Positions 8,106-17,477 of a stretch of 20,000 nucleotides of DNA are shown piece after piece. Below the pieces are notes generated by a model, which searched no databases, was not told the origin of the DNA, and worked only from the letters and a program-made list of their open reading frames with translations. Positions within the stretch are counted from its first letter, which is position 1; each line of letters starts with the position of its first letter. The stretch comes from Monoplex corrugatus (taxonomy: Eukaryota; Mollusca; Gastropoda; Littorinimorpha; Ranellidae): positions 24,498,961-24,518,960 of the forward strand of contig CM060312.1 in assembly GCA_030674185.1 (NCBI GenBank), in the 5' to 3' direction. The translations under genes were made by a program, and so were the position numbers.

Positions 8106-9958
8106 TCATGGCAGTATAGAGATGTACTGGGACAGACAGCGAGTGGCAGCAAAGTAGTCCCAGTCCAGATCATCTTCTGAGAGTCCTGCCATAGCCTGCT
8201 GGATACGCCTCACTTCACGCTCTCTTTCTTCCCCTTCTCCATCCAGCTCCAAACCAGGCACCAGGAAGACAGAGTCCAGATCAGTCACACCTTCACCACT
8301 CCCATCTTCCCTCTGGAGTAAAGGAGCAATATCAGCGGAGTCTTCATCGCTAGGAAGCATTGGTAAGTCTTCCCTGTAAACCTTGCCCACACGCAGCTCA
8401 CTGACCGTAGGAACTGACTGACATGTGGATGAAGTCCGCTGTGTGTGGAAGCCTTGGATCTGCTCACTGTTTCCTGCAACACTCTTAGCTGCTGCCACCA
8501 ACATGTTGCCAAAAAGACTGCTGATAAGGGCTTTGCTATTGTCAAGACAGGGTGAGAAAGATGTCGGCAGCTGAGGGTACAGAAATTCTCTAATCTCATG
8601 CATTGCGGAGGCGAAGAGAAGCAGTTGTTTACTGTCAATCTCATTTTCTGGTGGAGTTTTCAAAAGCTGCTGACTGCTGCTCAGACTGGTCTGACTGGCA
8701 GGTTGAGGCTGTTGACCTGGACAACTTCCGGTCTGGACAAACCGGTAACGAGAGAGATGTTCTGCTATTTCCTCCTGGGTCAGTGGAGGTCCTCCCCTCA
8801 CAAAGACCACCACCTTCCTTTCCAGACTGTGCACTCCCATGACATCAGTGAGGATGACCTCATCTTCTGGGGGAAAAGCAATCTCTTTCAAAGTGTTGTC
8901 AAAAGCCACTTTGATGGGCACACCTCGCTGTATGAGACTCCATATAAAATGAGACGTGCCCATATAGAGCGAATATTGCAGAATTTCTGGAGTGGATGCT
9001 TCCCAGTGATAATCTGTGATGTGTTTGTACCCAGGAATGGGAAAAACAACCAGCAGGAGAACATCACGAAAAGTCAATGGAGCAGCCTCAAAACTATTTG
9101 GATGCTGGTTAGACTGACTTGACTTGGGCTGAGCAACCCTGACTTTTGTGGGAAAGTGACCAATTTTATCGGCTGGCGGTGGATGCAGTTGAAGGCCAAA
9201 CTTGGTCTCGAAGATATCGGCAAGGTCATCAGCACATTGTGAGCAGTCCAGGTGACGCACACCGGTGTTGTGTTTAGAGTGCTCAATGAAGATAATAGGT
9301 GGTCCATCACAAGACAATCCTCGAGCAGCACTACGGGTTGTGTATACATGTTTGTGTCTTGGGTTCAAATCTAGCTCCTTCAGCATCAGCTGCACAGAAG
9401 GGGGATTTCTGAGCACAGCTTCAAGCCTGTACCGCTGAAAGATGCGGGGAACAGGAGTGACATAGGGCGCTGCACACCAAACAGGGCAGTGAGGGAAGCG
9501 CTCAGTCAGTTTCTGAGGAAAAACTGGGCATGTCACTTAGAACCTCATCCACCACGAAGCAAGCATTGTCTGTTGACCCTCCAGCAACAATATTTGCCTC
9601 TAGTGTCTCAAACTTGAAGTCGTCCAAAGCGATGTCATACCTTTCAACGCTTCCAGTGCCAGGATAACTCTGTGCTCCTCTCCGAATGCCTTCCTCTAAC
9701 ACGTGACCATGAGGACGGCTCTGCATACTGTGCGGATGTTGATGACGATCACTCTCTTCCCTTCACTCAACCACTGCCGCCCTTTCAGCTGTAACATGAT
9801 AGTCTTACCAGATCCCATAGGTCCTGTCAGCCACAGGTGCTGTAGGGAGGGCTGAGGCCAGCAGGTCTGACTGGCTGGGCAGGAGCACTATATCGGACAG
9901 GCGACGACCTGTTTCACTGATGGCTTGAGCTATGGTCCGCACCTCCACACGTGGTTTG
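8106..9958 (-). CDS. Terminal exon of a P-loop / SF1 helicase-like protein, frame-broken
   Basis: This exon carries the ATPase part of a protein I cannot name. After the acceptor (AG at 9959-9960) it reads SKPRVEVRTIAQAISETG and DIVLLPSQSDLLASAL. In a shifted frame comes LWLTGPMGSGKTIMLQLKG, a Walker A. The frame returns with MQSRPHGHVLEE through CFVVDEV, a Walker B. A third shift near 9512-9532 enters an uninterrupted frame to the TGA at 8106-8108. That part has VLRNPPSVQ, a CxxC (DCSQCADDL), GVHSLERKVVVFV (motif V-like) and, after some 215 residues of Ser/Pro/Gln- and Asp/Glu-rich sequence, FAATRCLSQYISIL (motif VI-like). The layout resembles unnamed proteins with a PPGTGKT-type loop that I recall as expanded in molluscs and amphioxus. 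ATP-dependent helicase or remodelling activity is inference. The breaks could be real (pseudogene) or consensus errors. Confidence 0.7.
9512..9532 (-). other. Frame break 3, after Walker B
   Basis: CFVVDEVLSDMP is followed, one base out of frame, by VFPQKLTERFPHCPVW. A run of three G on the plus strand (9526-9528) is a likely site of one surplus base. Reading the interval as an intron would make it 31 bp, too short for an animal intron. Confidence 0.6.
9726..9745 (-). other. Frame break 2, after Walker A strand
   Basis: The Walker A frame (GKRVIVINIRT) runs to a TAG within a dozen codons. The original frame resumes at MQSRPHGHVLEE. This shift compensates for break 1, so the upstream and downstream segments share a frame. 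Confidence 0.6.
9835..9862 (-). other. Frame break 1, before Walker A
   Basis: LLPSQSDLLASAL and HLWLTGPMGSGKT lie in different frames with no room for an intron with a donor. The sequence ccctccctacag just before the Walker segment looks like an acceptor, but no matching donor lies between the two segments. One surplus base (or two missing) reconciles them. Confidence 0.6.
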
Positions 9959-12463
9959 CTGGTTGTCCACACTGACACCACTGACATGAGTCCACACACC
10001 CTGCCACAATCCACATCAACCACACACATCAGTACACATCACACCATAGTCACATCACACAACACACATTAGTTCAAATCACATCACAAACGGTCCACAT
10101 CACACCACACACATCAGTTCACATCACTCCACAAACGGTGTACATCATGCTACACAAATCAGTCCACATCACACCATAGACAGTCAACATCACACCACAC
10201 ATACAAAGAGTCCTACATCACACCACACATACGAACAGTCCACATCACACCACATACAAACGTCCACATCACACCACATACAAACAGTCCACATCACACC
10301 ACACATATAGTCTACATCACACCACAAACATCCACATCACACCGCACACATCAGTCCACATCACACCACACATCAGTCCACATCACACCGCACACATCAG
10401 TCCACATCACACCACACATCAGTCCACATCCACAAACATATCAGTCTCACACCACAACAGTCCACATCACACCGCACACATCAGTCCACATCACACAGCA
10501 CACATCAGTCCACATCACACCGCACACATCAGTCCACATCACACCAACATCAGTCACATCACCACACATCAGTCACATCACAACACAATATCAGTCCACG
10601 TCCACTCCACACACATCAGTCCACATCACATTACACCACACACATTCAGTCCACACACATCACACCACACACATCAGTCCACATCACACCACACACATCA
10701 GTCCACGTCACACCACACACATCAGTCCACTCACACCACACACATCAGTCACAACTCACACTCAACAACACATCAGTCCACGTCACACCACACACATCAG
10801 TCCACATCACACCACACCATCAGTCCACATCACATTACACCACACAACATCAGTCCACATCACACCACACATCAGTCCACTCACACCACACATCAGTCCA
10901 CATCACACACAAACACATCAGTCCACATCACACCACACACATCAGTCCCACATCACACCACACACATCAGTCCACATCACACCACACACATCAGTCCACA
11001 TCACACACACACATCAGTCCACATCACACCACACACATCAGTCCACATCACACCACACACATCAGTCCACATCACACACACACATCAGTCCACCATCACC
11101 ACACACATCAGTCCACATCACACCACACAACAGTCCAATCACACCCACACATCAGTCCACATCACACCACACACATCAGTCCTATCACACCACACACATC
11201 AGTCCACATCACACCACACACATCAGTCCACATCACACCACACATCAGTCCACATCACCCACACACATCAGTCCACATCAAACCAACACATCAGTCCCAT
11301 CACATCACTACACATCAGTCCACATCACACACCAACATCAGTCCACATCACACCACACAGTCACATCCACAATCACCACACACCACAATCAGTCACATCA
11401 CACCACACACATCAGTCCACATCACACACACACATCAGTCCAATCAACACCACACACATCAGTCCACATCACCACAACACATCAGTCCACATCACACCAC
11501 ACACATCAATCACACACCACATCATCCACATCACACACAACCATCAGTCCACATCACACCACACACATCAGTCCACTCACACCACACAATCAGTCACTAC
11601 ACACAACATCAGTCCACATCACCACACACATCAGTCCACATCACACACACACATCAGTCCACATCACACCACAACATCAGTCCACATCACACACACACAT
11701 CAGTCCACATCACACCACAAACATCACATCAGTCCACATCACACCACACACATCAGTCCACATCACACCACAGACATCAGTCCACATCACACCACAGACA
11801 GTCCACATCACACCACAGACATCAGTCCACATCACACCACAGACAGTCCACATCACACCACAGACATCAGTCCACATCACACCACAGACAGTCCACATCA
11901 CACCACAGACATCAGTCCACATCACACCACAGACATCAGTCCACATCACACCACAGACATCAGTCCACATCACACCACAGACATCAGTCCACATCACACC
12001 ACAGACATCAGTCCACATCACACCACAGACATCAGTCCACATCACACCACACACATCAGTCCACATCACACCACAGACATCAGTCCACATCACACCACAG
12101 ACAGTCCACATCACACCACATTCATCAGTCCACATCGCGCCACAGACATCAGTCCACATCACACAACAGACAGTCCACATCACACCACAGACAGTCCACA
12201 TCACACCACAGACATCAGTCCACATCACACCACAGACAGTCCACATCACACCACAGACATCAGTCCACATCACACCACACACATCAGTCCACATCACACC
12301 ACAGACATCAGTCCACATCACACCACAAACATCAGTCCACATCACACCACAGACATCAGTCCACATCACACCACAGACATCAGTCCACATCACACCACAA
12401 ACATCAGTCCACATCACACCACAAACATCAGTCCACATCACACCACAGACAGTCCACATCACA

Positions 12464-13231
12464 CCACAGACATCAGTCCACATCACACCACAGACAGTCC
12501 ACATCACACCACAGACATCAGTCCACATCACACCACACACAGTCCACATCACACCACAGACATCAGTCCACATCACACCACAGACATCAGTCCACATCAC
12601 ACAACAGACATCAGTCCACATCACACCACAGACAGTCCACATCACACCACAGACATCAGTCCACATCACACCACAGACAGTCCACATCACACCACAGACA
12701 TCAGTCCACATCACACCACAGACAGTCCACATCACACCACAGACATCAGTCCACATCACACCACAGACAGTCCACATCACACCACAGACATCAGTCCACA
12801 TCACACCACAGACAGTCCACATCACACCACAGACAGTCCACATCATACCACAGACAGTCCACATCACACCACAGACATCAGTCCACATCACACCACAGAC
12901 ATCAGTCCACATCACACCACACACAGTCCACATCACACCACAGACATCAGTCCACATCACACCACAGACATCAGTCCACATCACACAACAGACATCAGTC
13001 CACATCACACCACAGACAGTCCACATCACACCACAGACATCAGTCCACATCACACCACAGACAGTCCACATCACACCACAGACATCAGTCCACATCACAC
13101 CACAAACAGTTCACATCACACCACAGACATCAGTCCACATCACACCACAGACAGTCCACATCACACCACAGACATCAGTCCACATCACACCACAGACAGT
13201 CCACATCACACCACAGACAGTCCACATCATA
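12464..13231. repeat. 384-bp higher-order duplication inside the array
   Basis: Three rare unit variants recur at exactly 384 bp: cacacagtcc at 12536 and 12920, acaaca at 12601 and 12985, and catcatacca at 12841 and 13225. The order of 24- and 21-bp units between markers is the same in both copies (nine 24-bp and eight 21-bp units, total 384). The coordinates of the outer ends are approximate. Confidence 0.85.
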
Positions 13232-13816
13232 CCACAGACAGTCCACATCACACCACAGACATCAGTCCACATCACACCACAGACAGTCCACATCACACCA
13301 CAGAAGTCCACATCACACCACAGACAGTCCACATCACACCACAGACAGTCCACATCATACCACAGACAGTCCACATCACACCACAGACATCAGTCCACAT
13401 CACACCACAGACAGTCCACATCACACCACAATCAGTCCACATCACACCACAATCAGTCCACATCACACCACAATCAGTCCACATCACACCACAGACATCA
13501 GTCCACATCATACCACAATCAGTTCACATCACACCACGATCAGTCCACATCACACCACATACATCAGTCCACATCACACCACATACATCAGTCCACATCA
13601 CACCACAATCAGTCCACATCACACCACAATCAGTCCACATCACACCACAATCAGTCCACATCACACCACAAATATCAGTCCACATCACACACACATCAGT
13701 CCACATCACACCACAATCAGTCAACATCACACCACAATCAGTCCACATCACACCACACACATCAGTCCACATCTCACTGCACACATCAGTCCACATTACA
13801 CCGCACATATCAGTCC

Positions 13817-14165
13817 ACATCATGCCAGAAACAGTCCACATCACACCAAAAACAGTCCACATCACACCACACATATCAGTCCACATCACACCACACACAT
13901 CAGTCCACATCACACCACACACATCACACCACACCACACCACACACATCAGTCCACATCACACCACAGACAGTTCACATCATGCCAGAAACAGTCCACAT
14001 CACACCACAAACAGTCCACATCACACCACACACATCAGTCCACATCACACCACACACATCACACCACACCACACCACACACATCAGTCCACATCACACCA
14101 CAGACAGTTCACATCATGCCAGAAACAGTCCACATCACACCACAAACAGTCCACATCACATCACA
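13817..14165. repeat. Second higher-order repeat within the array
   Basis: A marker atgccagaaacagtcc occurs at 13822, 13981 and 14116 (spacings 159 and 135, differing by one 24-bp unit). Two of the copies share the preceding cagacagttcacatc and the distinctive cacaccacaccacaccac stretch. This is a local triplication separate from the 384-bp one. Confidence 0.8.
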
Positions 14166-15335
14166 CACATCAGTCACATCACACCACAATCAGTCCACAT
14201 CACACCACACATATCAGTTCACATCACATCATACACATCAGTCAACATCACACCACACACATCAGTCCACATCACACTACACATATCAGTCCACATCACA
14301 CCACAATCAGTCCACATCACACCACACACATCAGTCCACATCACACCACAATCAGTCCACATCACACCACACACATCAGTCCACATCACACCACAATCAG
14401 TCCACATCACACCACACAAAACATCAGTCCACATCACACCACACAAAACATCAGTCCACATCACACCACACAATCAGTCCACATCACACCACACACATCA
14501 GTCCACATCACACCACACACATCAGTCCACATCACACCACACATATCAGTCCACATCACACCACACGTATCAGTCCATATCACACCACACACATCAGTCC
14601 ACATCACACTACACACATCAGTCCACATCATACTACACACATCAGTCCACATCACACCACACACATCAGTCCACATCACACCACACATATCAGTCCACAT
14701 CACACCACACATATCAGTCCACATCTCACCACACATATCAGTCCACATCACACCACGCACATCAGTCCACATCACACTACACACATCAGTCCACATCACA
14801 CCACACATATCAGTCCACATCACACCACACATATCAGTCCACATCACACCACACATATCAGTCCACATCACACCACACACATCAGTCCACATCACACTAC
14901 ACACATCAGTCCACATCACACCACACACATCAGTCCACATCACACCACACATATCAGTCCACATCACACCACACACATCAGTCCACGTCACACCACACAT
15001 CAGTCCACATCACACCACACACATCAGTTCACATCACACCACAAACAGTCCACATTACACCACACACATCAGTCCACATCACACCACACACATCAGTCCA
15101 CGTCACACCACACACATCAGTCCACGTCACACCGCACACATCAGTCCACGTCACACCGCACACATCAGTCCACACCACACCACACACATCAGTCCACACC
15201 ACACCACACACATCAGTCCACACCACACCACACACATCAGTCCACGTCACACCACACACATCAGTCCATATCACACCACACACATCAGTCCACGTCACAC
15301 CGCACACATCAGTCCACGTCACACCGCACACATGT

Positions 15336-15900
15336 CGTCCAGTGGGAGACAAGGACATGAAGCAGCAGGGAAGTTTCAGTCTTTTTCTTCTAATTTTTGT
15401 AGTTGGTGTTTGTTTATTCGTCACCTTAGGTCTAAGCTTGACAAAGGCCAGTTGGCCGAAAATTTGTGCCTTTCTTGTCTGGTGGTATTAAATACGCATT
15501 CTTTTTTTGTTTTGTTGTTGTTGTTTTTTTCGTGTTTTTTTCCTCGTTCCTGTTTGCTTGAACGCGGATAGTCACACTTGTTTCGGATATCCGTTTTTAA
15601 GTACTGTTTTAAACAGTTAATTTTGTTAGCAATATTATTTTCAAATTTTAAAGCTTTGCTTTTTGTTGCGTTCTGCCTGATACAGAGACCTTTGCCAAGT
15701 TATTATTTCTCATGCGTTTGTCCTGTCCTCTTTATTTCTGTAGAGACAGGGCAGGCTATAGAATAGTGATTGAAAATCAAATTAGACAGGAAAGATTCAG
15801 ACTTTGCTTCAAGTGTTTTGAGAGATTCAAATAGTCTCGTGTGTCAGACTTTACCTGTCTGATCGAATATGTGATCCAACAATCTCTCACACCCAGCAGA
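15336..15900. other. T-rich non-coding part of the intron
   Basis: No exon or tandem repeat. The short stretch gacaaaggccagttggccga near 15439 contains an imperfect ggcc-agtt-ggcc palindrome and may be the end of an old interspersed repeat. Nothing else is recognisable. Confidence 0.5.
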
Positions 15901-15927
15901 TTGTCCACGTAATGCGTAACAGCTTAC

Positions 15928-16157
15928 CTGCCCACCACGGTCCGCATGGAGTGCAGAGACAGAGGCTCAGTGAGGTCAGCACATACACTATTGTGCCACC
16001 AGTCCATCAAGCCAGGCGCTTGAACAGGAGGAGCAGAACATCCAGCGCTACCGTCTTCTGTCTGTGTAGATGGCATGGGATTGCCCGTGATGCTGGGCCA
16101 CAGGTCATCTTGACACAGGAATTGCAGCGTTGGGTTGAGACTGTCAGTAGAAATAAC
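15928..16157 (-). CDS. Internal exon of the P-loop gene (76 codons plus 2 nt)
   Basis: Bounded by a strong acceptor (tttgtcctctccag|GTT at 16158/16157) and a strong donor (GGGCAG|gtaagct at 15928/15927). It opens in phase 0 with VISTDSLNPTLQFLCQDDLW, passes a Ser/Thr/Pro-rich middle (TQTEDGSAGCSAPP), and closes with DLTEPLSLHSMRTVVG. It has no domain of its own that I recognise. In the related proteins I recall, the segment just before VRT...AE.G is also a variable linker that leads into the P-loop domain. Phase 2 at the 3' end fits the terminal exon exactly. The exon matters because it links the N-terminal segment to the ATPase domain across the minisatellite intron. Confidence 0.65.
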
Positions 16158-16432
16158 CTGGAGAGGACAAATGCCAACGTGACAATGTTTTGAATGTGAA
16201 CTGTATCTTTTAACCAAACGATATAATCCATTTAGTATATAAGCCATGAGTTTAGAACTGGGCAAACGTTACCGACTACAAGCATTCTCAAAAAGAAGGT
16301 ACAACGACTTTAAAGAACTGAAATAAAAACCCTGATAATGCACTCGCACATGAACACACACCCATACCCCCCCCTCCACACACATACGCACATACGCGCG
16401 CGCGCGCGCGCGCACACACACACACACACACT

Positions 16433-16463
<31 letters not shown>

Positions 16464-16713
16464 TGTAAGTCTCCAGGATAAAAAATGAGCGATTACCTTG
16501 CGATCATATTGAATAAGCATTACAGTTCCATGAAGACGAAGATCGTATAGCCACAGATTATTTCTCTTGATTACCATGACCAGAAAAGAGACTTTGAAAT
16601 CGGCGAGTAGGCTACCTGGTAAATGAAGAGTGAGAACAAAAAACAAAAAAAACCAAACCCACTCGTTTCTTGTCTAACAAACAAATTGAACGTGACATAC
16701 AGTGAAGTACTAC
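16158..16713 (-). other. Intron of the P-loop gene with compound microsatellite
   Basis: A 556-bp intron between Q|gtagta (16714/16713) and ccag|GTT (16158/16157); both exon ends are phase 0. It contains the CG-CA-CT compound repeat at 16396-16460. No other feature seen. Confidence 0.55.
16396..16460. repeat. Compound (CG)n(CA)n(CT)n microsatellite
   Basis: About nine CG, ten CA and twelve CT dinucleotides in direct succession. The CG/CA part is alternating purine-pyrimidine (Z-DNA prone); the CT part is a homopurine-homopyrimidine tract (triplex prone). Confidence 0.95.
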
Positions 16714-16917
16714 CTGTGTCAGTTGCTCTCTGGTGACATAAGGCAGAGCCACAACCAGCGTGACGTGGGGCAAGGTCAAGTCAGGCATGATGTAATGCAG
16801 AACGTCAGCACCACCCCTCAACTGCCGCTCGGCTCTTTGCACACGATCTTTGATAGAATCCTGCAGCTGTTTCTCTGACGACGCCCAGTGGCCACCCGAA
16901 CGTCCAGTGGACTTCAC
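16714..16917 (-). CDS. Internal exon of the P-loop gene (68 codons)
   Basis: The acceptor is cacacacgcag|GTG (16918/16917) and the donor is ACACAG|gtagtac (16714/16713). It is phase 0 at both ends and has no stops. It reads VKSTGRSGGHW, then an amphipathic, charge-rich segment (EKQLQDSIKDRVQRAERQL), then PDLTLPHVTLVVALPYVTRE, a likely beta strand and turn, ending QLTQ and joining VIST of the next exon. The order VK-S/T-G-x-W, a helix with a K(V/I)xxAexQL pattern, then a hydrophobic strand ending in a proline is reminiscent of nuclease-related (NERD-like) or restriction-endonuclease-fold domains fused to helicases. The catalytic Asp and Glu would lie in the missing upstream exon. That domain call is inference, low confidence; the exon itself is well supported. 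Confidence 0.6.
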
Positions 16918-16971
16918 CTGCGTGTGTGACAATCACATAGAAGCTGGACAACTGTTTCTTGGACAACTTAC

Positions 16972-17046
16972 CACTTCCGGGTTTCTCGGGAATTTCTTGA
17001 GCAAGGTTTTGAACAGACTGGAAGCGACCTTTGAATTCCTAACCTT
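16972..17046 (-). CDS. Candidate upstream exon of the P-loop gene (25 codons)
   Basis: A donor GGAAGTG|gtaagtt (16972/16971) is strong, and cagacccacag-like acceptor sequence precedes AAGG at 17046. In phase 0 it reads VASSLFKTLLKKFPRNPEV and joins VKSTG after a 54-bp intron (16918-16971). An alternative frame is open through the whole 17035-16918 stretch (GRFQSVQNLAQEIPEKPG, then KLSKKQLSSFYVIVTHA) and ends at another donor-like site, GCAG|gtgaag. Only one can be right. No start codon or further upstream exon is recognisable. Confidence 0.3.
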
Positions 17047-17049
17047 CTG

Positions 17050-17477
17050 TGGGTCTCAAGCAAGTAACTCTTAAGAGATTAAAAAAAAACTCCTAAGAGA
17101 TCCCTAAGGTGAATCTCACTCAGGAGCCGGAAATCCGTGTACTGGACATAGACATGACACCGACGAAAATCTTGTACACTGAATCTATCAACACAAAACG
17201 TCACTGGCCTGGCAGCAATATCGGCACTAACACCAAACGAGATTTCAGTCCATGTAGCAATTTTGTTTGGTAGTTGCTATGCTTCGTCTACGAAATGAGT
17301 GGCTTCGGTTTTGTAATCATCTTTACAGGCTATTTTTTTTTCCTTAGGTGCAGTTTGTAAATACAAAAATATGCAGAACACCGCCTTGGTGTTTCGTTTA
17401 TATGGATACACCAATCAGGATTGCATGTTTGGTAATGGCTCTGTTATGTTGGTGTCATGTCAGTCTTACGTCAGTGT
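17050..17477. other. Non-coding, no exon recognised
   Basis: Stretch between the last candidate exon and the LINE. On the minus strand I see no splice-bounded open reading; on the plus strand nothing recognisable. It may be an intron of the P-loop gene or its 5' flank. Confidence 0.45.

Larger units (their letters stand above)
9972..15335. repeat. Intronic minisatellite of 21- and 24-bp units, about 5.3 kb
   Basis: Units start cagtccacatcacaccaca and end either gacat or cacat (24 bp), or ga, ca, aa or at (21 bp). The classes differ by one trinucleotide. From about 11700 rightwards units are regular. Between about 10030 and 11700 they carry frequent single-base gains and losses. Variants cluster in blocks: gacat and ga at 11750-13400, aatc at 13430-13750, cacat and catat at 14480-15000, accacacc at 15155-15240. 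Because unit lengths are multiples of three and stops are absent in some frames, long open readings appear on both strands. They are by-products, not genes. The array starts degenerate near 9972 and ends sharply near 15335. Confidence 0.95.
9959..15927 (-). other. Intron of the P-loop gene, about 6 kb
   Basis: The donor is AG|gtaagct at 15927/15928 and the acceptor is ccag|C at 9959/9958. The upstream exon ends in phase 2 and the downstream exon begins by completing that codon (AG+C, Ser), giving VVG-SKPRVEV without a break. Nearly 90 percent of the intron is the minisatellite at about 9972-15335. The rest, 15336-15927, is T-rich non-coding sequence. Confidence 0.65.

Noticed and set aside
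8598..9122. Plus-strand open reading opposite the terminal exon
   Set aside because: Antisense to a frame with clear helicase-like motifs; no recognisable protein of its own.
9505..9535. 31-bp intron between Walker B and VFPQKLTERF
   Set aside because: The end tttttcctcag looks like an acceptor and the frame would work, but 31 bp is below any plausible animal intron length. A one-base frame break is simpler.
11710..13098. Minus-strand open reading of about 460 codons (MWTDVCGV repeats)
   Set aside because: Same minisatellite, other strand. The repeat lies within an intron and frame preservation follows from unit lengths alone.
9972..15335. CRISPR array
   Set aside because: Units are contiguous with no unique spacers, and the surrounding sequence is eukaryotic with introns.
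13822..15360. Plus-strand open reading of about 510 codons (His/Thr/Ser repeats)
   Set aside because: It is a translation of the minisatellite. Units of 21 and 24 bp keep any stop-free frame open; equally long readings exist on the minus strand. No start context, splice sites or conserved domain.
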